Of a stretch of 64,000 bases of DNA, positions 6,125 through 14,667 are shown piece by piece; positions within the stretch are counted from its first letter, which is position 1, and each line of letters opens with the position of its first letter. Made by a program: the position numbers and the translations under genes. The DNA is from an uncultured Halomonas sp. (lineage in GTDB: Bacteria > Pseudomonadota > Gammaproteobacteria > Pseudomonadales > Halomonadaceae): contig NZ_CANMVL010000005.1 in the NCBI RefSeq assembly GCF_947501415.1, positions 45,963-109,962 of the forward strand, written 5' to 3'. The notes below the pieces were generated by a model, which searched no databases, was not told where the DNA came from, and was given only the letters and a program-made list of their open reading frames with translations.

Positions 6125-7403
6125 CCGCCCGCAAGGTCAGTTCCTGGCGATGCCTCAGAAGTTCCGGGCCTACGTGGCCGGCTTTGGCTCCGGCAAGACA
6201 TGGGTAGGCTGTGCCGGCATCGGTCGCCACGCCTGGGAGCATCCCCGCATCAATATGGGGTACTTCGCGCCGACCTATCCGCAGATTCGCGACATCTTCT
6301 ATCCGACCATCGAGGAGGTTGCCCACTCGCTCGCCTTGCGCGCCGAGGTCCGAGAGGCTAACCGCGAGGTCCACCTGTACAGCGGACGCCAGTACCGCTC
6401 CACCGTGATATGCCGATCGATGGACAAGCCTGGAAGTATCGTCGGCTTCAAGATCGGGCACGCCCTGGTCGACGAGCTGGACCTGATGGCCACCGCCAAG
6501 GCCGAGATGGCCTGGCGCAAGATTATGGCGAGGATGCGCTACAACGTTGCCGGCCTCAAAAACGGCATCGATGTGACGACGACGCCCGAGGGCTTCAAGT
6601 TCGTCCATCAGCAGTTCGTCAAAGCGCTGCGCGACAAACCTGAGATGACGGCGCGGTATGGGCTGGTTCAGGCCTCGACCTACGACAACGAGGCGAACCT
6701 GCCTGATGACTATATCGACGCGCTCCTGGAGGCCTATCCGCCGCAGCTGATCGACGCCTACCTTCGTGGCCTGTTCGTCAACCTGACCACCGGCACGGTC
6801 TATCGCCAGTTCGATCGGGCATTGAATGCCTGTATGGACACCGTGCGGCAGGGCGAGCCACTGTTCATCGGCATGGACTTCAACGTCGGCAAGATGGCGG
6901 CGGTGACCCATGTGAAGCGTGACGGCCATCCCAGGGCGGTGGACGAGATCATGGGCGGCTATGACACGCCCGATATGATCCGCCGCATTAAAGAGCGCTA
7001 TTGGCGCTATGACGGCAACGACTACACCAAGACTTGCGAGATCCACGTCTACCCTGACGCCTCGGGCGACTCGCGCCGATCGGTCAATGCCTCTACCACC
7101 GACATCGCACAACTTCGAGACGCCGGATTTCGGGTGGTGGTGAATGCCAGCAACCCCCCAGTCAAAGACCGGGTTAATTCGATGAATGCGGCGTTCTGCA
7201 ATGCGAAGGGAGAGCGTCGGTACAAGGTGAATCCGTACGCCTGCCCAACCTACACCGACGCCCTGGAGCAGCAGGCTTGGAGCAAACAAGGCGAGCCTGA
7301 CAAAGAGAACGACAAGGACCACCCGAACGACGCAGCCGGTTACTTCATCGTGAAGGACTACCCGATCAACAAGCCGGCCAGCATTGGCCATATCCGTTTC
7401 TGA
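6087..7403 (+). CDS. terL: Terminase large subunit
   Basis: A 438-residue packaging motor. Walker A is GFGSGKT (residues 32-38), Walker B is ALVDELD (126-132). The C-terminal RNase H-like nuclease shows three acidic centres: D264 in FIGMDFNVGK, D324 in VYPDASGDS, and D415 in DHPNDAAGYF. It packs DNA into the prohead and cuts concatemers. The ATG at 6087 follows AAGGTGCAGG and gives the usual N-terminus; an alternative at 6066 would add seven residues. Followed after 9 bp by the portal gene. Confidence 0.93.
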   Translation: MPATPNETEATLNRPQGQFLAMPQKFRAYVAGFGSGKTWVGCAGIGRHAWEHPRINMGYFAPTYPQIRDIFYPTIEEVAHSLALRAEVREANREVHLYSGRQYRSTVICRSMDKPGSIVGFKIGHALVDELDLMATAKAEMAWRKIMARMRYNVAGLKNGIDVTTTPEGFKFVHQQFVKALRDKPEMTARYGLVQASTYDNEANLPDDYIDALLEAYPPQLIDAYLRGLFVNLTTGTVYRQFDRALNACMDTVRQGEPLFIGMDFNVGKMAAVTHVKRDGHPRAVDEIMGGYDTPDMIRRIKERYWRYDGNDYTKTCEIHVYPDASGDSRRSVNASTTDIAQLRDAGFRVVVNASNPPVKDRVNSMNAAFCNAKGERRYKVNPYACPTYTDALEQQAWSKQGEPDKENDKDHPNDAAGYFIVKDYPINKPASIGHIRF

Positions 7404-7412
7404 GGAGCCACC

Positions 7413-8810
7413 ATGCCCGTCGAAACACCGCATCCCGCGTACATCGCGCATGAAAAGAAAGCCCAGCGCGTGCGCGATGCCGTGGCGGGTACGGACGCCA
7501 TCAAGGGCGCCCGCACGGCTTACCTGCCGCATCCTGTGAGTGGCTATGAGCGGCTGGCAGGAGAGCTCAAGCAAGAGGCTGACGAGCGCTATGCTGCTTA
7601 CCTACAGCGCGCCTCCTGGTTGGGGGTCACTGGCCGCACTCATGAAGGAATGCTGGGCGGTGTCTTCCGCAAGCCGCCGGCTGCTGACCTGCCGGCGAGC
7701 ATCGACTACATGCTCGAGGACGCCGATGGCTCCGGCATGGCCCTGGAGCAGTTCGCCAAGCTGTGCGTCTCCGCCCTGGAGCAATCGGGTCGCGCCGGCG
7801 TCCTGGTGGACTACCCCGAGGCCGAGGACGGCCTGACCCGTGAGCAGACTCGCGGCATGAAGGCCACGCTTCGCTTTTACGACAGCCAGAGCATCATCAA
7901 TTGGCGTCGCGAGGGCGAGGCCCTGACACTCGTGGTGCTGCAAGAGGCCTACGAGGATGAGATCGATGAGTTCGAGCGCAACTGGGAGAAGCAGTACCGC
8001 GTTCTTCGGCTCGAGGATGGCGTTTACACCCAGGAGGTGTACCGAGACAGCAAGCCGGCCGGCGATAAGGTCACGCCTCGCGATGCTGCCGGCAACGCCT
8101 GGCGGGAGATCCCGTTCCAGTTCCTGGGCGCCAAGAATAACGATGAGATTCCAGACAAGCCGCTGCTGCTCGACATCGCTGATCTGAACATTGCTCATTA
8201 CCGCAACAGTGCCGACCTCGAGGAAGCAGCGTTTCTATGCGGCCAGCCGATGCTCCACGTTGATATCGGCGACATGGACTCGAATCAGTGGCAAGAGCTG
8301 AACCCGAACGGCGTGCAGGTCGGTAGCCGCCGCGGTATCCAGACCAAGGGTGGCAGCATTGCCATGGTTCAGGCTGAGGAGCGCAATCTCCCGCTTTCGC
8401 TGATGGAGCAGAAAGAGCGGCAGATGCTGGCCATCGGCGCTCGGCTGATCGAGCAGCGTGGCCAGAATGAAACAGCCGAGGCCGTCAGGGCTCGCAGCGG
8501 CGCCGAAAACGCGAGCCTGTCCAGCGTGGCTACCAATGTCAGCAATGGTCTTGAGAAGGCTCTACGCTGGGCCCTGGGCTTCATGGGTGGTACCGGCAAC
8601 GTCAGCTATCAACTCAACCAGCAGTTCTACGCTGAAGATGCCGACCCTCAGGAGGTCATCGCTCGCATTCAGGAGCTGGATCGCGGCCTGATCGCCAAGA
8701 AGGACTACCGCGACTGGCGTCGTCGCACGGGGGGCATTGACCCCAAGCGGACGGATGAGGAAATCGATGACGAGGCCCAGGCCGGCGGTACCACCATCGG
8801 AGCGCTGTAA
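7413..8810 (+). CDS. Portal protein, DUF4055 type
   Basis: A 465-residue protein of the DUF4055 portal family: N-terminal HPAYIAHEKKAQRVRDAVAG, then YLPHPVSGYERL, GMLGGVFRKPP and a central ALEQSGRAGVLVDYP block, with IADLNIAHYRNSADLEE before the C-terminal helical part containing AVRARSGAENASLSSVATN. Portals form the dodecameric ring through which DNA enters and leaves the capsid. Position directly after terL and before the minor head gene is standard. Its stop overlaps the next start (TAATG). Confidence 0.9.
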   Translation: MPVETPHPAYIAHEKKAQRVRDAVAGTDAIKGARTAYLPHPVSGYERLAGELKQEADERYAAYLQRASWLGVTGRTHEGMLGGVFRKPPAADLPASIDYMLEDADGSGMALEQFAKLCVSALEQSGRAGVLVDYPEAEDGLTREQTRGMKATLRFYDSQSIINWRREGEALTLVVLQEAYEDEIDEFERNWEKQYRVLRLEDGVYTQEVYRDSKPAGDKVTPRDAAGNAWREIPFQFLGAKNNDEIPDKPLLLDIADLNIAHYRNSADLEEAAFLCGQPMLHVDIGDMDSNQWQELNPNGVQVGSRRGIQTKGGSIAMVQAEERNLPLSLMEQKERQMLAIGARLIEQRGQNETAEAVRARSGAENASLSSVATNVSNGLEKALRWALGFMGGTGNVSYQLNQQFYAEDADPQEVIARIQELDRGLIAKKDYRDWRRRTGGIDPKRTDEEIDDEAQAGGTTIGAL

Positions 8811-9826
8811 TGACCGCTGAATGGAAGCTGTTGGAAAGGCTTGTGAGGCATCAGGTTCTCCTTCAACGCCTCAGCAGCGGCCAGATCAAGCGCGCCTTGC
8901 CGGTGCTGCGTCAACTCGCAAAGGACTTGCGAGGCCGTATCGCGGCTGCCGACGCTACCGAGTTCGGCATGAGCCGCATGCTGGAGCTGGAGCGCGATAT
9001 TCGCGTACTGGTGACCGAGGGCGTCGAGTCGCTGCAAGGCCGCCTTGAGCTGGATGAGATCGCCACACAGGAGGTCGACTTTGCCGAGCGCCTGCTGGGC
9101 GCCTCTGTGACCGTCGACCTCGCCCAGGGTGTTCAGGCCGACATGGTGGCCGCCGTCATGACCCGCCGGCAGTTGACGCTGGTGGCCGGTGACGAGATCA
9201 AGCGGTTGACCATCCCGCAGATGTTCAAGGAGTTCGATGAGGCGGTGGGTCGCGATGCTCTCAGTCTCGTAAGGGCCGGAGTGCTGGAGGGCAAGACACA
9301 GCAGGAGTTGGCCCGAGGTGTGGCGGAGTTGGTGCAGACCCGTAGCCGCCGGCAAGCCGAGGCGGTGATTCGTACAGCGGTCAACGGAATAAGCGGGGCA
9401 GCACGCAACGAGGTGTACACCGCCAACAGCGACATCCTCGAAGGCGAGAAGTGGACCAGCACACTCGACGGGCGCACATCAGCGGTATGCCGAGCTCGTG
9501 ATGGTGTCGTGTACTCCCTCAACAGTGGGCCTCGACCACCTGCTCACTACAACTGCCGCAGCCTGATGCGCCCCGTTATCAAAGAGGAGTACCGCATCGC
9601 AGCCGTTGGCGATCGCGCCTCGATGGATGGGCCGGTGGATTCTCGTGTGACGTATGGCGGCTGGCTTAAGCGTCAGCCACGAGAGTTCGTCGAGGATGTG
9701 CTGGGCAAAGAGAAGGCCGGCCTTTTTCTCGCCGGCAAGGTTCGCATTGACCAGTTCGTGGACGACATGGGGCGCTCGCTGACCTTGGACCAGCTCCGGC
9801 AGAGATACGACCTTACGATGCAGTAG
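8810..9826 (+). CDS. Minor head protein (Mu F/SPP1 gp7-like)
   Basis: A 338-residue protein with a helical N-terminal half and the conserved C-terminal head-morphogenesis core: WTSTLDGRTSAVCRARDG followed by PRPPAHYNCRSLMRPV (His and Cys residues around 244-256). Members are packaged in small numbers beside the portal and help capsid assembly. Translationally coupled to the portal gene and followed by a terminator at 9849. Confidence 0.85.
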   Translation: MTAEWKLLERLVRHQVLLQRLSSGQIKRALPVLRQLAKDLRGRIAAADATEFGMSRMLELERDIRVLVTEGVESLQGRLELDEIATQEVDFAERLLGASVTVDLAQGVQADMVAAVMTRRQLTLVAGDEIKRLTIPQMFKEFDEAVGRDALSLVRAGVLEGKTQQELARGVAELVQTRSRRQAEAVIRTAVNGISGAARNEVYTANSDILEGEKWTSTLDGRTSAVCRARDGVVYSLNSGPRPPAHYNCRSLMRPVIKEEYRIAAVGDRASMDGPVDSRVTYGGWLKRQPREFVEDVLGKEKAGLFLAGKVRIDQFVDDMGRSLTLDQLRQRYDLTMQ

Positions 9827-9848
9827 CACCCCTACACCGATTACCACG

Positions 9849-9876
9849 GCCCCGCCATCGAGCGGGGCTTTCTTTT
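9849..9876 (+). terminator. Intrinsic terminator between minor head and scaffold genes
   Basis: Stem GCCCCGC/GCGGGGC (7 bp, 6-nt loop) followed by TTTCTTTT. Probably partial, setting expression ratios within the long late transcript. Confidence 0.7.
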
Positions 9877-9915
9877 GCCCGCAGGCAGCGGGCGAACGCA
9901 TCAACACAGGAGCTG

Positions 9916-10569
9916 ATGATGCCGATTCAGGTAGAGCACGAAGGCCAGACGATCACCGTCTACACCGAGGACGAAGTCACCGCCAAGGTCGACGATGAGG
10001 TGAAGGGCCTCAAGGTCACGAATCAGAACCTCAAGGACGAGAAGAAGGAGCTGGCCGACAAGCTCAAGGCTGTCGATGAGGAGAAGCGCCAGGCCGAGGA
10101 AGACAAGGCCCGCGCCGACGGCGACCTCGAGAAGCTCCAGCGCCTGATGGACGAGAAGGCCGACGAGCAGCGCCGCGCTTACGACAAGCTGATCTCCGAC
10201 ATCCGCAAGGAGAAGGTCGGCAACGCGATCAACGACATCGTCACCGAGCTAGGCGCGGGCGGCACCCGCAACGAGGATCTGCGAGACCTCCTGAAAACGC
10301 GCTTCGAGTTCGATTACGACAACGAGTCTGGCCAGGTCACTGTCGCAGGTGACGGCATCACCTCGCTGGACCAGTTGAAGAAGACCGTTCAGGAATCCGG
10401 GCGCTATGACGCCTACCTGGCCGGCTCTCAGGCATCGGGTGGAGGCTCCCCCGGTAGCCAAGGCGGAGGCCCCGCTACGAAGTCACTTAAAGACATGAAC
10501 GCAACCGAGGAAGCGCTATTCGCCCGGGAAAATCCCGAGGAATACCAGCGCATGCTCGAGCGAACCTGA
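9916..10569 (+). CDS. Scaffolding protein
   Basis: A 217-residue, highly charged protein. Residues about 30-95 form a long coiled coil (LKDEKKELADKLKAVDEEKR and following heptads). The C-terminal part has a glycine/serine-rich linker (SGGGSPGSQGGGP) and an acidic tail. Placed directly before the capsid gene, this is the standard layout of a scaffold that guides capsid assembly and then leaves. Either of the two ATGs at 9916/9919 may be used. Confidence 0.8.
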   Translation: MMPIQVEHEGQTITVYTEDEVTAKVDDEVKGLKVTNQNLKDEKKELADKLKAVDEEKRQAEEDKARADGDLEKLQRLMDEKADEQRRAYDKLISDIRKEKVGNAINDIVTELGAGGTRNEDLRDLLKTRFEFDYDNESGQVTVAGDGITSLDQLKKTVQESGRYDAYLAGSQASGGGSPGSQGGGPATKSLKDMNATEEALFARENPEEYQRMLERT

Positions 10570-10592
10570 CCCCACCGTAAAAGGAGCCTCAC

Positions 10593-11600
10593 ATGGCCAC
10601 CGTACAACTGGCGGACATCTACAATCCGCTGACCTTTGCCCGTCGCGAGCAGGAATCCCAGCTCGAGCTGAACAACTTCATTCGCTCCGGCGTGATGGTC
10701 GAAGACCCGTCCGTCCAGGCGCAGATCGCCCAGGGCGGCAATATCGGCGAGCTGACCCAGTTCGCGCCGCTCGGCACTCAGGAGCCGAACTACAGCAACG
10801 ACAACCCGGCAAACACCTCGACCCCCAAGAAGGTGTCGAGCCAGAAAATGACCTTCCGCCTGGCCGCGCAGAACCAGAGCTGGTCCACCATGGACCTGTC
10901 TCGGGAGCTGGCCCTGCAGGATCCAGTCGGGGCCATCACTGGGCGCGTTGGCGAGTACTGGGCAACCACCAACGAGAAGCGCCTGATCCGCTCTTGCCTG
11001 GGCATTCTGGCCGATAACGTGGCCAACGATGGTGGTGACATGCTCAAGAGCGTGGCCACTGATGCCGCCGGCGCCGTCACGGATGACGAGCGCATCAATG
11101 CTGACGTGGTGCTGGATGCCAAGCAGACCATGGGTGATCACGCCTCCAGCCTGCAGGCGATCGCCATGCACTCGGTGATCTATACCCGACTGCAGAAGCA
11201 GAACCTGATCGTCTATATCCCCAATGCTCGCGGAGAGGTGGTCATCCCGACCTACCTCGGTTACACCGTGATCGTCGACGACTCCATGCCTGCAGTGGCT
11301 GGCACCAACCGCATCACCTACACCTGCGTGCTGTTCGGCGCGGGTGCGGTGGTGTCTGCAAGCGGTCGCGTCAACACCCCCTCCGAGATGAAGCGCAATC
11401 CGGATGCTGGCAACGGTGGTGGCGAGGAGATCATCTACTCGCGCCGCTCCGACCTGATCCACCCGCTGGGCTTCTCCTTCACCTCCTCTAGCGTGGCCGG
11501 TCAGTCCGCCACCCTGGCCGAGCTGGAGGCCGCCGCCAACTGGAATCGCGTCTGGAACCGCAAGAACGTGCCCCTCGCCTTCCTGCAGGTCAACGACTAA
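10593..11600 (+). CDS. Major capsid protein
   Basis: A 335-residue protein following the scaffold gene with a strong AAGGAG ribosome-binding site. N-terminal ADIYNPLTFARREQESQLE and the segments GNIGELTQFAPLG and LALQDPVGAITGRVGEYWA resemble a family of siphovirus major capsid proteins with the HK97 fold. The IVIPTYLGYTVIVDDSMP-like block (residues about 214-233) is a typical capsid core strand. Expected to be the most abundant protein of the virion. No head decoration gene of clear type is seen next to it. Confidence 0.85.
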   Translation: MATVQLADIYNPLTFARREQESQLELNNFIRSGVMVEDPSVQAQIAQGGNIGELTQFAPLGTQEPNYSNDNPANTSTPKKVSSQKMTFRLAAQNQSWSTMDLSRELALQDPVGAITGRVGEYWATTNEKRLIRSCLGILADNVANDGGDMLKSVATDAAGAVTDDERINADVVLDAKQTMGDHASSLQAIAMHSVIYTRLQKQNLIVYIPNARGEVVIPTYLGYTVIVDDSMPAVAGTNRITYTCVLFGAGAVVSASGRVNTPSEMKRNPDAGNGGGEEIIYSRRSDLIHPLGFSFTSSSVAGQSATLAELEAAANWNRVWNRKNVPLAFLQVND

Positions 11601-11608
11601 TACCTAAT

Positions 11609-11628
11609 GGCCCGCCTTCTGGCGGGCC
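11609..11628 (+). promoter_or_regulatory. Hairpin after the capsid gene
   Basis: GGCCCGCC, TTCT loop, GGCGGGCC: perfect 8-bp stem directly after the capsid stop, without a T-run. It probably stabilises the 3' end of the capsid message or marks a processing site rather than terminating. Confidence 0.5.
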
Positions 11629-11648
11629 TATGCCGAGGAGATTCGAGC

Positions 11649-11810
11649 ATGGCAGAAGCCAAGACCACTCAAGCGAAGCGGGGCGCCGAAGCCGATCAGA
11701 AGCCCGCTGATAAGCCAACAGCCGGCCAGCAGGTATCACTCGCCCTGGCCAATCTTGTATCTAGCGGAATGTCGCTCAAGGAGGCACGCAAGCGCCTCGG
11801 GGAGGGGTGA
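11649..11810 (+). CDS. Small phage protein after capsid
   Basis: A 53-residue protein starting at ATG 11649 behind GAGGAG. The N-terminal half is rich in K, A, E and Q; the second half is a compact helical segment (SLALANLVSSGMSLKEARKR) that could be a small HeH/LEM-like fold. Position fits a head-tail joining accessory protein. Function unknown. Confidence 0.55.
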   Translation: MAEAKTTQAKRGAEADQKPADKPTAGQQVSLALANLVSSGMSLKEARKRLGEG

Positions 11811-11980
11811 TGGCGCGCGCTCCACAGATCCGCCCGACAGGCGTTCGTCTGCTCAAGCCTGTGGGGCCACTGACTCAGCGGCAGCAGTTCCACGTCTGGA
11901 ATCAGCAGCGCCGACAGCAATCTGCGAAGACCCCCGTCATCCTCGCCAAGCCCACGAACTTGACCGTCACGGAGGTCTGA
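11810..11980 (+). CDS. 56-residue basic phage protein
   Basis: A 56-residue ORF beginning in a TGATG overlap with the preceding gene, with GGGGAGGGG upstream, and ending 1 bp before the next start. The protein is basic and Q/R-rich in the middle (QRQQFHVWNQQRRQQSAK). No family recognised. Exact fit into the operon between two coupled genes argues that it is translated. Confidence 0.6.
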   Translation: MARAPQIRPTGVRLLKPVGPLTQRQQFHVWNQQRRQQSAKTPVILAKPTNLTVTEV

Positions 11981-11981
11981 C

Positions 11982-12365
11982 ATGGCGACATACATCACCG
12001 CCGCCGATGTCGAGGGCGTGCTGGGCGCCGGCTGGGAAGGCTCCGGCGACAAAGACCGCGCCGTGCTGGAGGCCAACACCTGGCTTGCCGCCAAGGGCAT
12101 CACCGCCAGTGATCCCGTCGAGAGCGAGATCATCAACGCTGGCTCGCTGATTGCCCAGCTTGCGGCCCAGGGCAAGCTCTATGCCGACTCTTCGACAGGC
12201 GGCTCGGTGATCCGAAAGCGCGTGAAGGCTGACACGGTAGAGAGCGAGACGCAGTACAGCGCCGGCACCACCAGTGTGCCCGGGCAGCTTCGCCTCGCCA
12301 CCGACATGCTGCGTCCCTTCATGAGTGGCGGCACCGGCTCCACCTTCGCTGTGCGGAGGGCGTGA
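11982..12365 (+). CDS. Head-tail connector (gp6/DnaT-like)
   Basis: A 127-residue protein with YITAADVEGVLGAGW at the start, a helical ANTWLAAKGI segment, and the conserved SVIRKRVKADTVESETQY block that marks this connector family, sometimes named DnaT-like ssDNA-binding protein. In structures of related proteins, these form a ring under the portal. It lies between capsid and tail genes as expected for a connector. Confidence 0.75.
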   Translation: MATYITAADVEGVLGAGWEGSGDKDRAVLEANTWLAAKGITASDPVESEIINAGSLIAQLAAQGKLYADSSTGGSVIRKRVKADTVESETQYSAGTTSVPGQLRLATDMLRPFMSGGTGSTFAVRRA

Positions 12366-12366
12366 C

Positions 12367-12723
12367 ATGGGCCTGCGTGACGACATTCAGGCGGACATTG
12401 CCGCCGCCTTCGACGCCGACCTTGCCGATGCAGTGCGGGCATTCTCGGCAAGCCGTGAGGTGCCCGGCAGCGTGTTCGACCCGACGACCGGCACCTATCC
12501 CAGCACGACCGAGACCTACACCGGGCGCGGCGTGTTCGGCGGCTACTCGGCTCAGGAGGTCGATGGACAGCATGTCCTTGCCACCGATGTGAAGCTCACC
12601 GCACTGCAAAACGAGCTGACCGACGCGCCCAAGATAGGCGACACCCTGGACGGCTACCGCGTGATCAATGTAGGCAAAGACCCGGCGTCGGCAACGTGGA
12701 GCATTCAGCTCAGGAGGTCTTGA
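12367..12723 (+). CDS. Head closure/neck protein
   Basis: A 118-residue protein starting at ATG 12367, one base after the previous stop. The segment VFDPTTGTYPSTTETYTGRG followed by strands and ending in WSIQLRRS resembles the small beta-barrel head-closure (stopper) proteins of siphoviruses. Overlaps the next gene by 1 bp (TGATG). Assignment is by position plus the general strand pattern. Confidence 0.65.
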   Translation: MGLRDDIQADIAAAFDADLADAVRAFSASREVPGSVFDPTTGTYPSTTETYTGRGVFGGYSAQEVDGQHVLATDVKLTALQNELTDAPKIGDTLDGYRVINVGKDPASATWSIQLRRS

Positions 12724-13151
12724 TGGCGTGGAAAGGCACCAGGCCCAGCGCGTTTGGAAAGAAGATCCCAGCCGAGGTGGGCAAGCGCACTCGTGCCGCT
12801 GCTATGCAGGCGCTGTCAGGCGTGATCGAGCGCAGCCCAGTGGGCAACCCTGATCTTTGGCAAAGGCCGGCCCCTGAGGGCTATGTTGGCGGAGCTTTCC
12901 GTGGCAACAACGTGGTCAGCGTGTCAGCCCCGGATTACTCAGCGGATGAAAGCGCCATCGATCCAGATGGACAGCGAGCGCTTGCTATGGGGTCCGCCGT
13001 TATTGCCGCTACGCGAGGCGCACCGTTCACGGTGATCTATGTGCAGAACAATTTGCCGTATGCCGAACGGCTTGAGAGCGGCTATTCCGGCCAGGCACCG
13101 GCAGGCGTGTACGCCATCACCTTCAGCAACCTGCGTGAGGCCAGCCGATGA
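12723..13151 (+). CDS. Neck/tail completion protein (HK97 gp10-like)
   Basis: A 142-residue protein with a start at 12723. It contains SPVGNPDLWQ, GGAFRGNN and an NNLPYAERLESGYSGQAPAG segment near the C-terminus; this combination is typical of the HK97 gp10-type/phage neck family. It sits directly before the tail terminator gene, with a 4-bp overlap. Confidence 0.7.
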   Translation: MAWKGTRPSAFGKKIPAEVGKRTRAAAMQALSGVIERSPVGNPDLWQRPAPEGYVGGAFRGNNVVSVSAPDYSADESAIDPDGQRALAMGSAVIAATRGAPFTVIYVQNNLPYAERLESGYSGQAPAGVYAITFSNLREASR

Positions 13152-13540
13152 CGCTTGAGCAAATCCGCCTCACTGTCGCCACGCGCCTTGCTCAATGGCA
13201 TGACGCGCCTATCGCCTGGAATAACCTGCCGGCCTCGCCCTCAGTGAAGGCCGCTCAGGATGCCGGCAGCCCGTGGGTGCGCGCCACCTTGCTGCCAGGC
13301 GATGCACAGCTTGCCGCTTTCGATGACAGCGTGATCGACTCCGGTCTGCTGGCTCTGCAAATCTTCACGTCGCGCAATGTCGGTGAGCGCCCCGGCATCC
13401 TGATAGCGGATAGCCTACGCGCTCACCTGGCTCACTACCGCGCCGATGGCGTGCGCCTACGTCAAGGCAATCCGGGCAGTGGCCCGCCTGACGACAACTG
13501 GCACATGATGACGCTGCAAATCCCCTTCAGCGCCTACTAG
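13148..13540 (+). CDS. Tail terminator protein, DUF4128-like
   Basis: A 130-residue protein with WHDAPIAWNNLPASP at the N-terminus and ESG-like central strands (VIDSGLLALQIFTSRN), ending NWHMMTLQIPFSAY. The layout matches DUF4128/gpU-type tail terminators, which cap the tail tube and stop its growth. It is immediately upstream of the tail tube gene. Confidence 0.7.
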   Translation: MTLEQIRLTVATRLAQWHDAPIAWNNLPASPSVKAAQDAGSPWVRATLLPGDAQLAAFDDSVIDSGLLALQIFTSRNVGERPGILIADSLRAHLAHYRADGVRLRQGNPGSGPPDDNWHMMTLQIPFSAY

Positions 13541-13559
13541 CCCACCCCTGACCCAACCT

Positions 13560-13582
13560 GCCCGCCATGCGCGGGCTTTTTT
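13560..13582 (+). terminator. Intrinsic terminator before the tail tube gene
   Basis: Stem GCCCGC/GCGGGC (6 bp, 5-nt loop) followed by six T. Likely a partial terminator inside the late transcript. Confidence 0.7.
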
Positions 13583-13606
13583 GTGCAAGCGAGAGGAGTT
13601 CCCCGC

Positions 13607-14023
13607 ATGGCAATCGTCGACATGCAAGGCACCACCGTAACCATCAGTGACGGAGGGAGCCCCGGCACCCCCGTTCCTATTGGTGAGATCTACTCCATGA
13701 GTGGCTTCGATGGTGAGGCGCCGGACAACGACATCACCACCTTCGCATCCACCGCGCAGGAGTATCGCCCTGGCCTGCAAGACAACGGCAACGTCAGCTT
13801 CGAGCTGTTCCGTGATGCTGCTGACGCCGGCCAGCAGGAGTGTCTGACCGCGCGTGCCGCCCAGGCGACCCGCGAATTTGTCATCACCTACGAGGATGGC
13901 TCGACTGACACCTTCAACGCCTACGTCAAGTCTCTGTCCAAGACCGGCGAGCGCGGCGGCCAGATGACCGGCACGCTCAATATCCGTATCTCCGGCGAAG
14001 TGACCGAAGCTGCCGGCCCGTAA
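13607..14023 (+). CDS. Major tail tube protein
   Basis: A 138-residue protein starting at ATG 13607 behind AGAGGAG. It is strand-rich, with GEIYSMSGFDGEAPDNDIT at the N-terminus and FVITYEDGSTDTFNAYVKSL followed by LNIRISGEVTEAAGP at the C-terminus, the pattern of lambda gpV/TP901 tail tube subunits. The subunits stack into hexameric rings forming the tube. Located directly before the tail chaperone pair, as in lambda. Confidence 0.85.
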   Translation: MAIVDMQGTTVTISDGGSPGTPVPIGEIYSMSGFDGEAPDNDITTFASTAQEYRPGLQDNGNVSFELFRDAADAGQQECLTARAAQATREFVITYEDGSTDTFNAYVKSLSKTGERGGQMTGTLNIRISGEVTEAAGP

Positions 14024-14063
14024 TCAACGCGGCGCCACGGACGGCGCCATCAAGGATGTACCC

Positions 14064-14417
14064 ATGACCCTGACCCGTGACCAGATCCTCGGCGCTGCCG
14101 ACCTCAAGACCGAGCGCGTCGACGTTCCCGAGTGGGGCGGCGAGGTGATCGTCTCCGAGATGTTCGGCACCGCCCGTGAGGAGTACGAGCGCATCATCTT
14201 CGACCGCAACGGCAAGCTGGTATCAGACAAGAGCCTGCGGGCCTGCCTGGTGGCCGCCAGCGTGGTGGACGAGGAGGGCGCCCTGCTGTTCAGCAAGGCC
14301 GACGTTGACGCCCTGGGGCGCAAGTCCAGCCAGGCGCTGCACCGAGTGTATGACGCCGCGCTGCGACTCAACGGCATGGCGCCAGACGCCACCAAGGGTG
14401 CGGCAAAAAACTCCTGA
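14064..14417 (+). CDS. Tail assembly chaperone G
   Basis: A 117-residue protein equivalent to lambda gpG. It contains VDVPEWGGEVIVSEMFGTAR and a helical C-terminal part (DALGRKSSQALHRVYDAALR). It binds the tape measure protein during tail assembly and is not in the virion. The end of the gene carries a programmed -1 frameshift site at 14405, which makes a longer GT form by reading into the next frame. Most ribosomes should stop at 14417. Confidence 0.85.
   Translation: MTLTRDQILGAADLKTERVDVPEWGGEVIVSEMFGTAREEYERIIFDRNGKLVSDKSLRACLVAASVVDEEGALLFSKADVDALGRKSSQALHRVYDAALRLNGMAPDATKGAAKNS
14405..14411 (+). promoter_or_regulatory. Programmed -1 ribosomal frameshift site (G to GT)
   Basis: The heptamer A AAA AAC is in exact X XXY YYZ register with the G frame (codons GCA AAA AAC), four codons from the stop including it. 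Eight nucleotides downstream is a stem CAGCCG (14420-14425)/CGGCTG (14435-14440). The -1 frame is open to 14659. Confidence 0.85.
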
Positions 14418-14659
14418 CCCAGCCGGGCCAGCGGCGGCTGCAATACATCTGGCTGGCCCGTGACCTGGGAATGCACCTGCGCGAAATGCTCGCCACTCTC
14501 ACCGCCGCCGAGATCACCGAGCAACTGGCCGCCTCCGCGCTGAAAGACAGCAAGTGGCGCGAGGAGCTGGCCGAAGAGATCGAGCAAGATCGCATCGCCC
14601 AACTGCCGCCCGCCGAGCGCGTCAAGATCCAGAAGGCCGTGCTACGCGGCAGAGCATAG
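14411..14659 (+). CDS. Tail assembly chaperone T extension (made as GT fusion)
   Basis: The -1 frame entered at 14411 continues for 82 residues, beginning LLTQPGQRRLQYIWLARDLG and then containing MHLREMLATLTAAEITE, the conserved helical motif of gpT-type extensions. Read with G, the fusion is about 198 residues. An internal ATG at 14471 could start a 62-residue piece, but no convincing ribosome-binding site precedes it, and the frameshift signal explains the frame better. GT links the tape measure protein to tail tube subunits. Confidence 0.8.
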   Translation, partial: LLTQPGQRRLQYIWLARDLGMHLREMLATLTAAEITEQLAASALKDSKWREELAEEIEQDRIAQLPPAERVKIQKAVLRGRA

Positions 14660-14667
14660 GAGCCACC

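Noticed and set aside
14471..14659. Independent 62-residue gene with ATG at 14471
   Set aside because: No ribosome-binding site, and the in-register slippery heptamer explains the frame.
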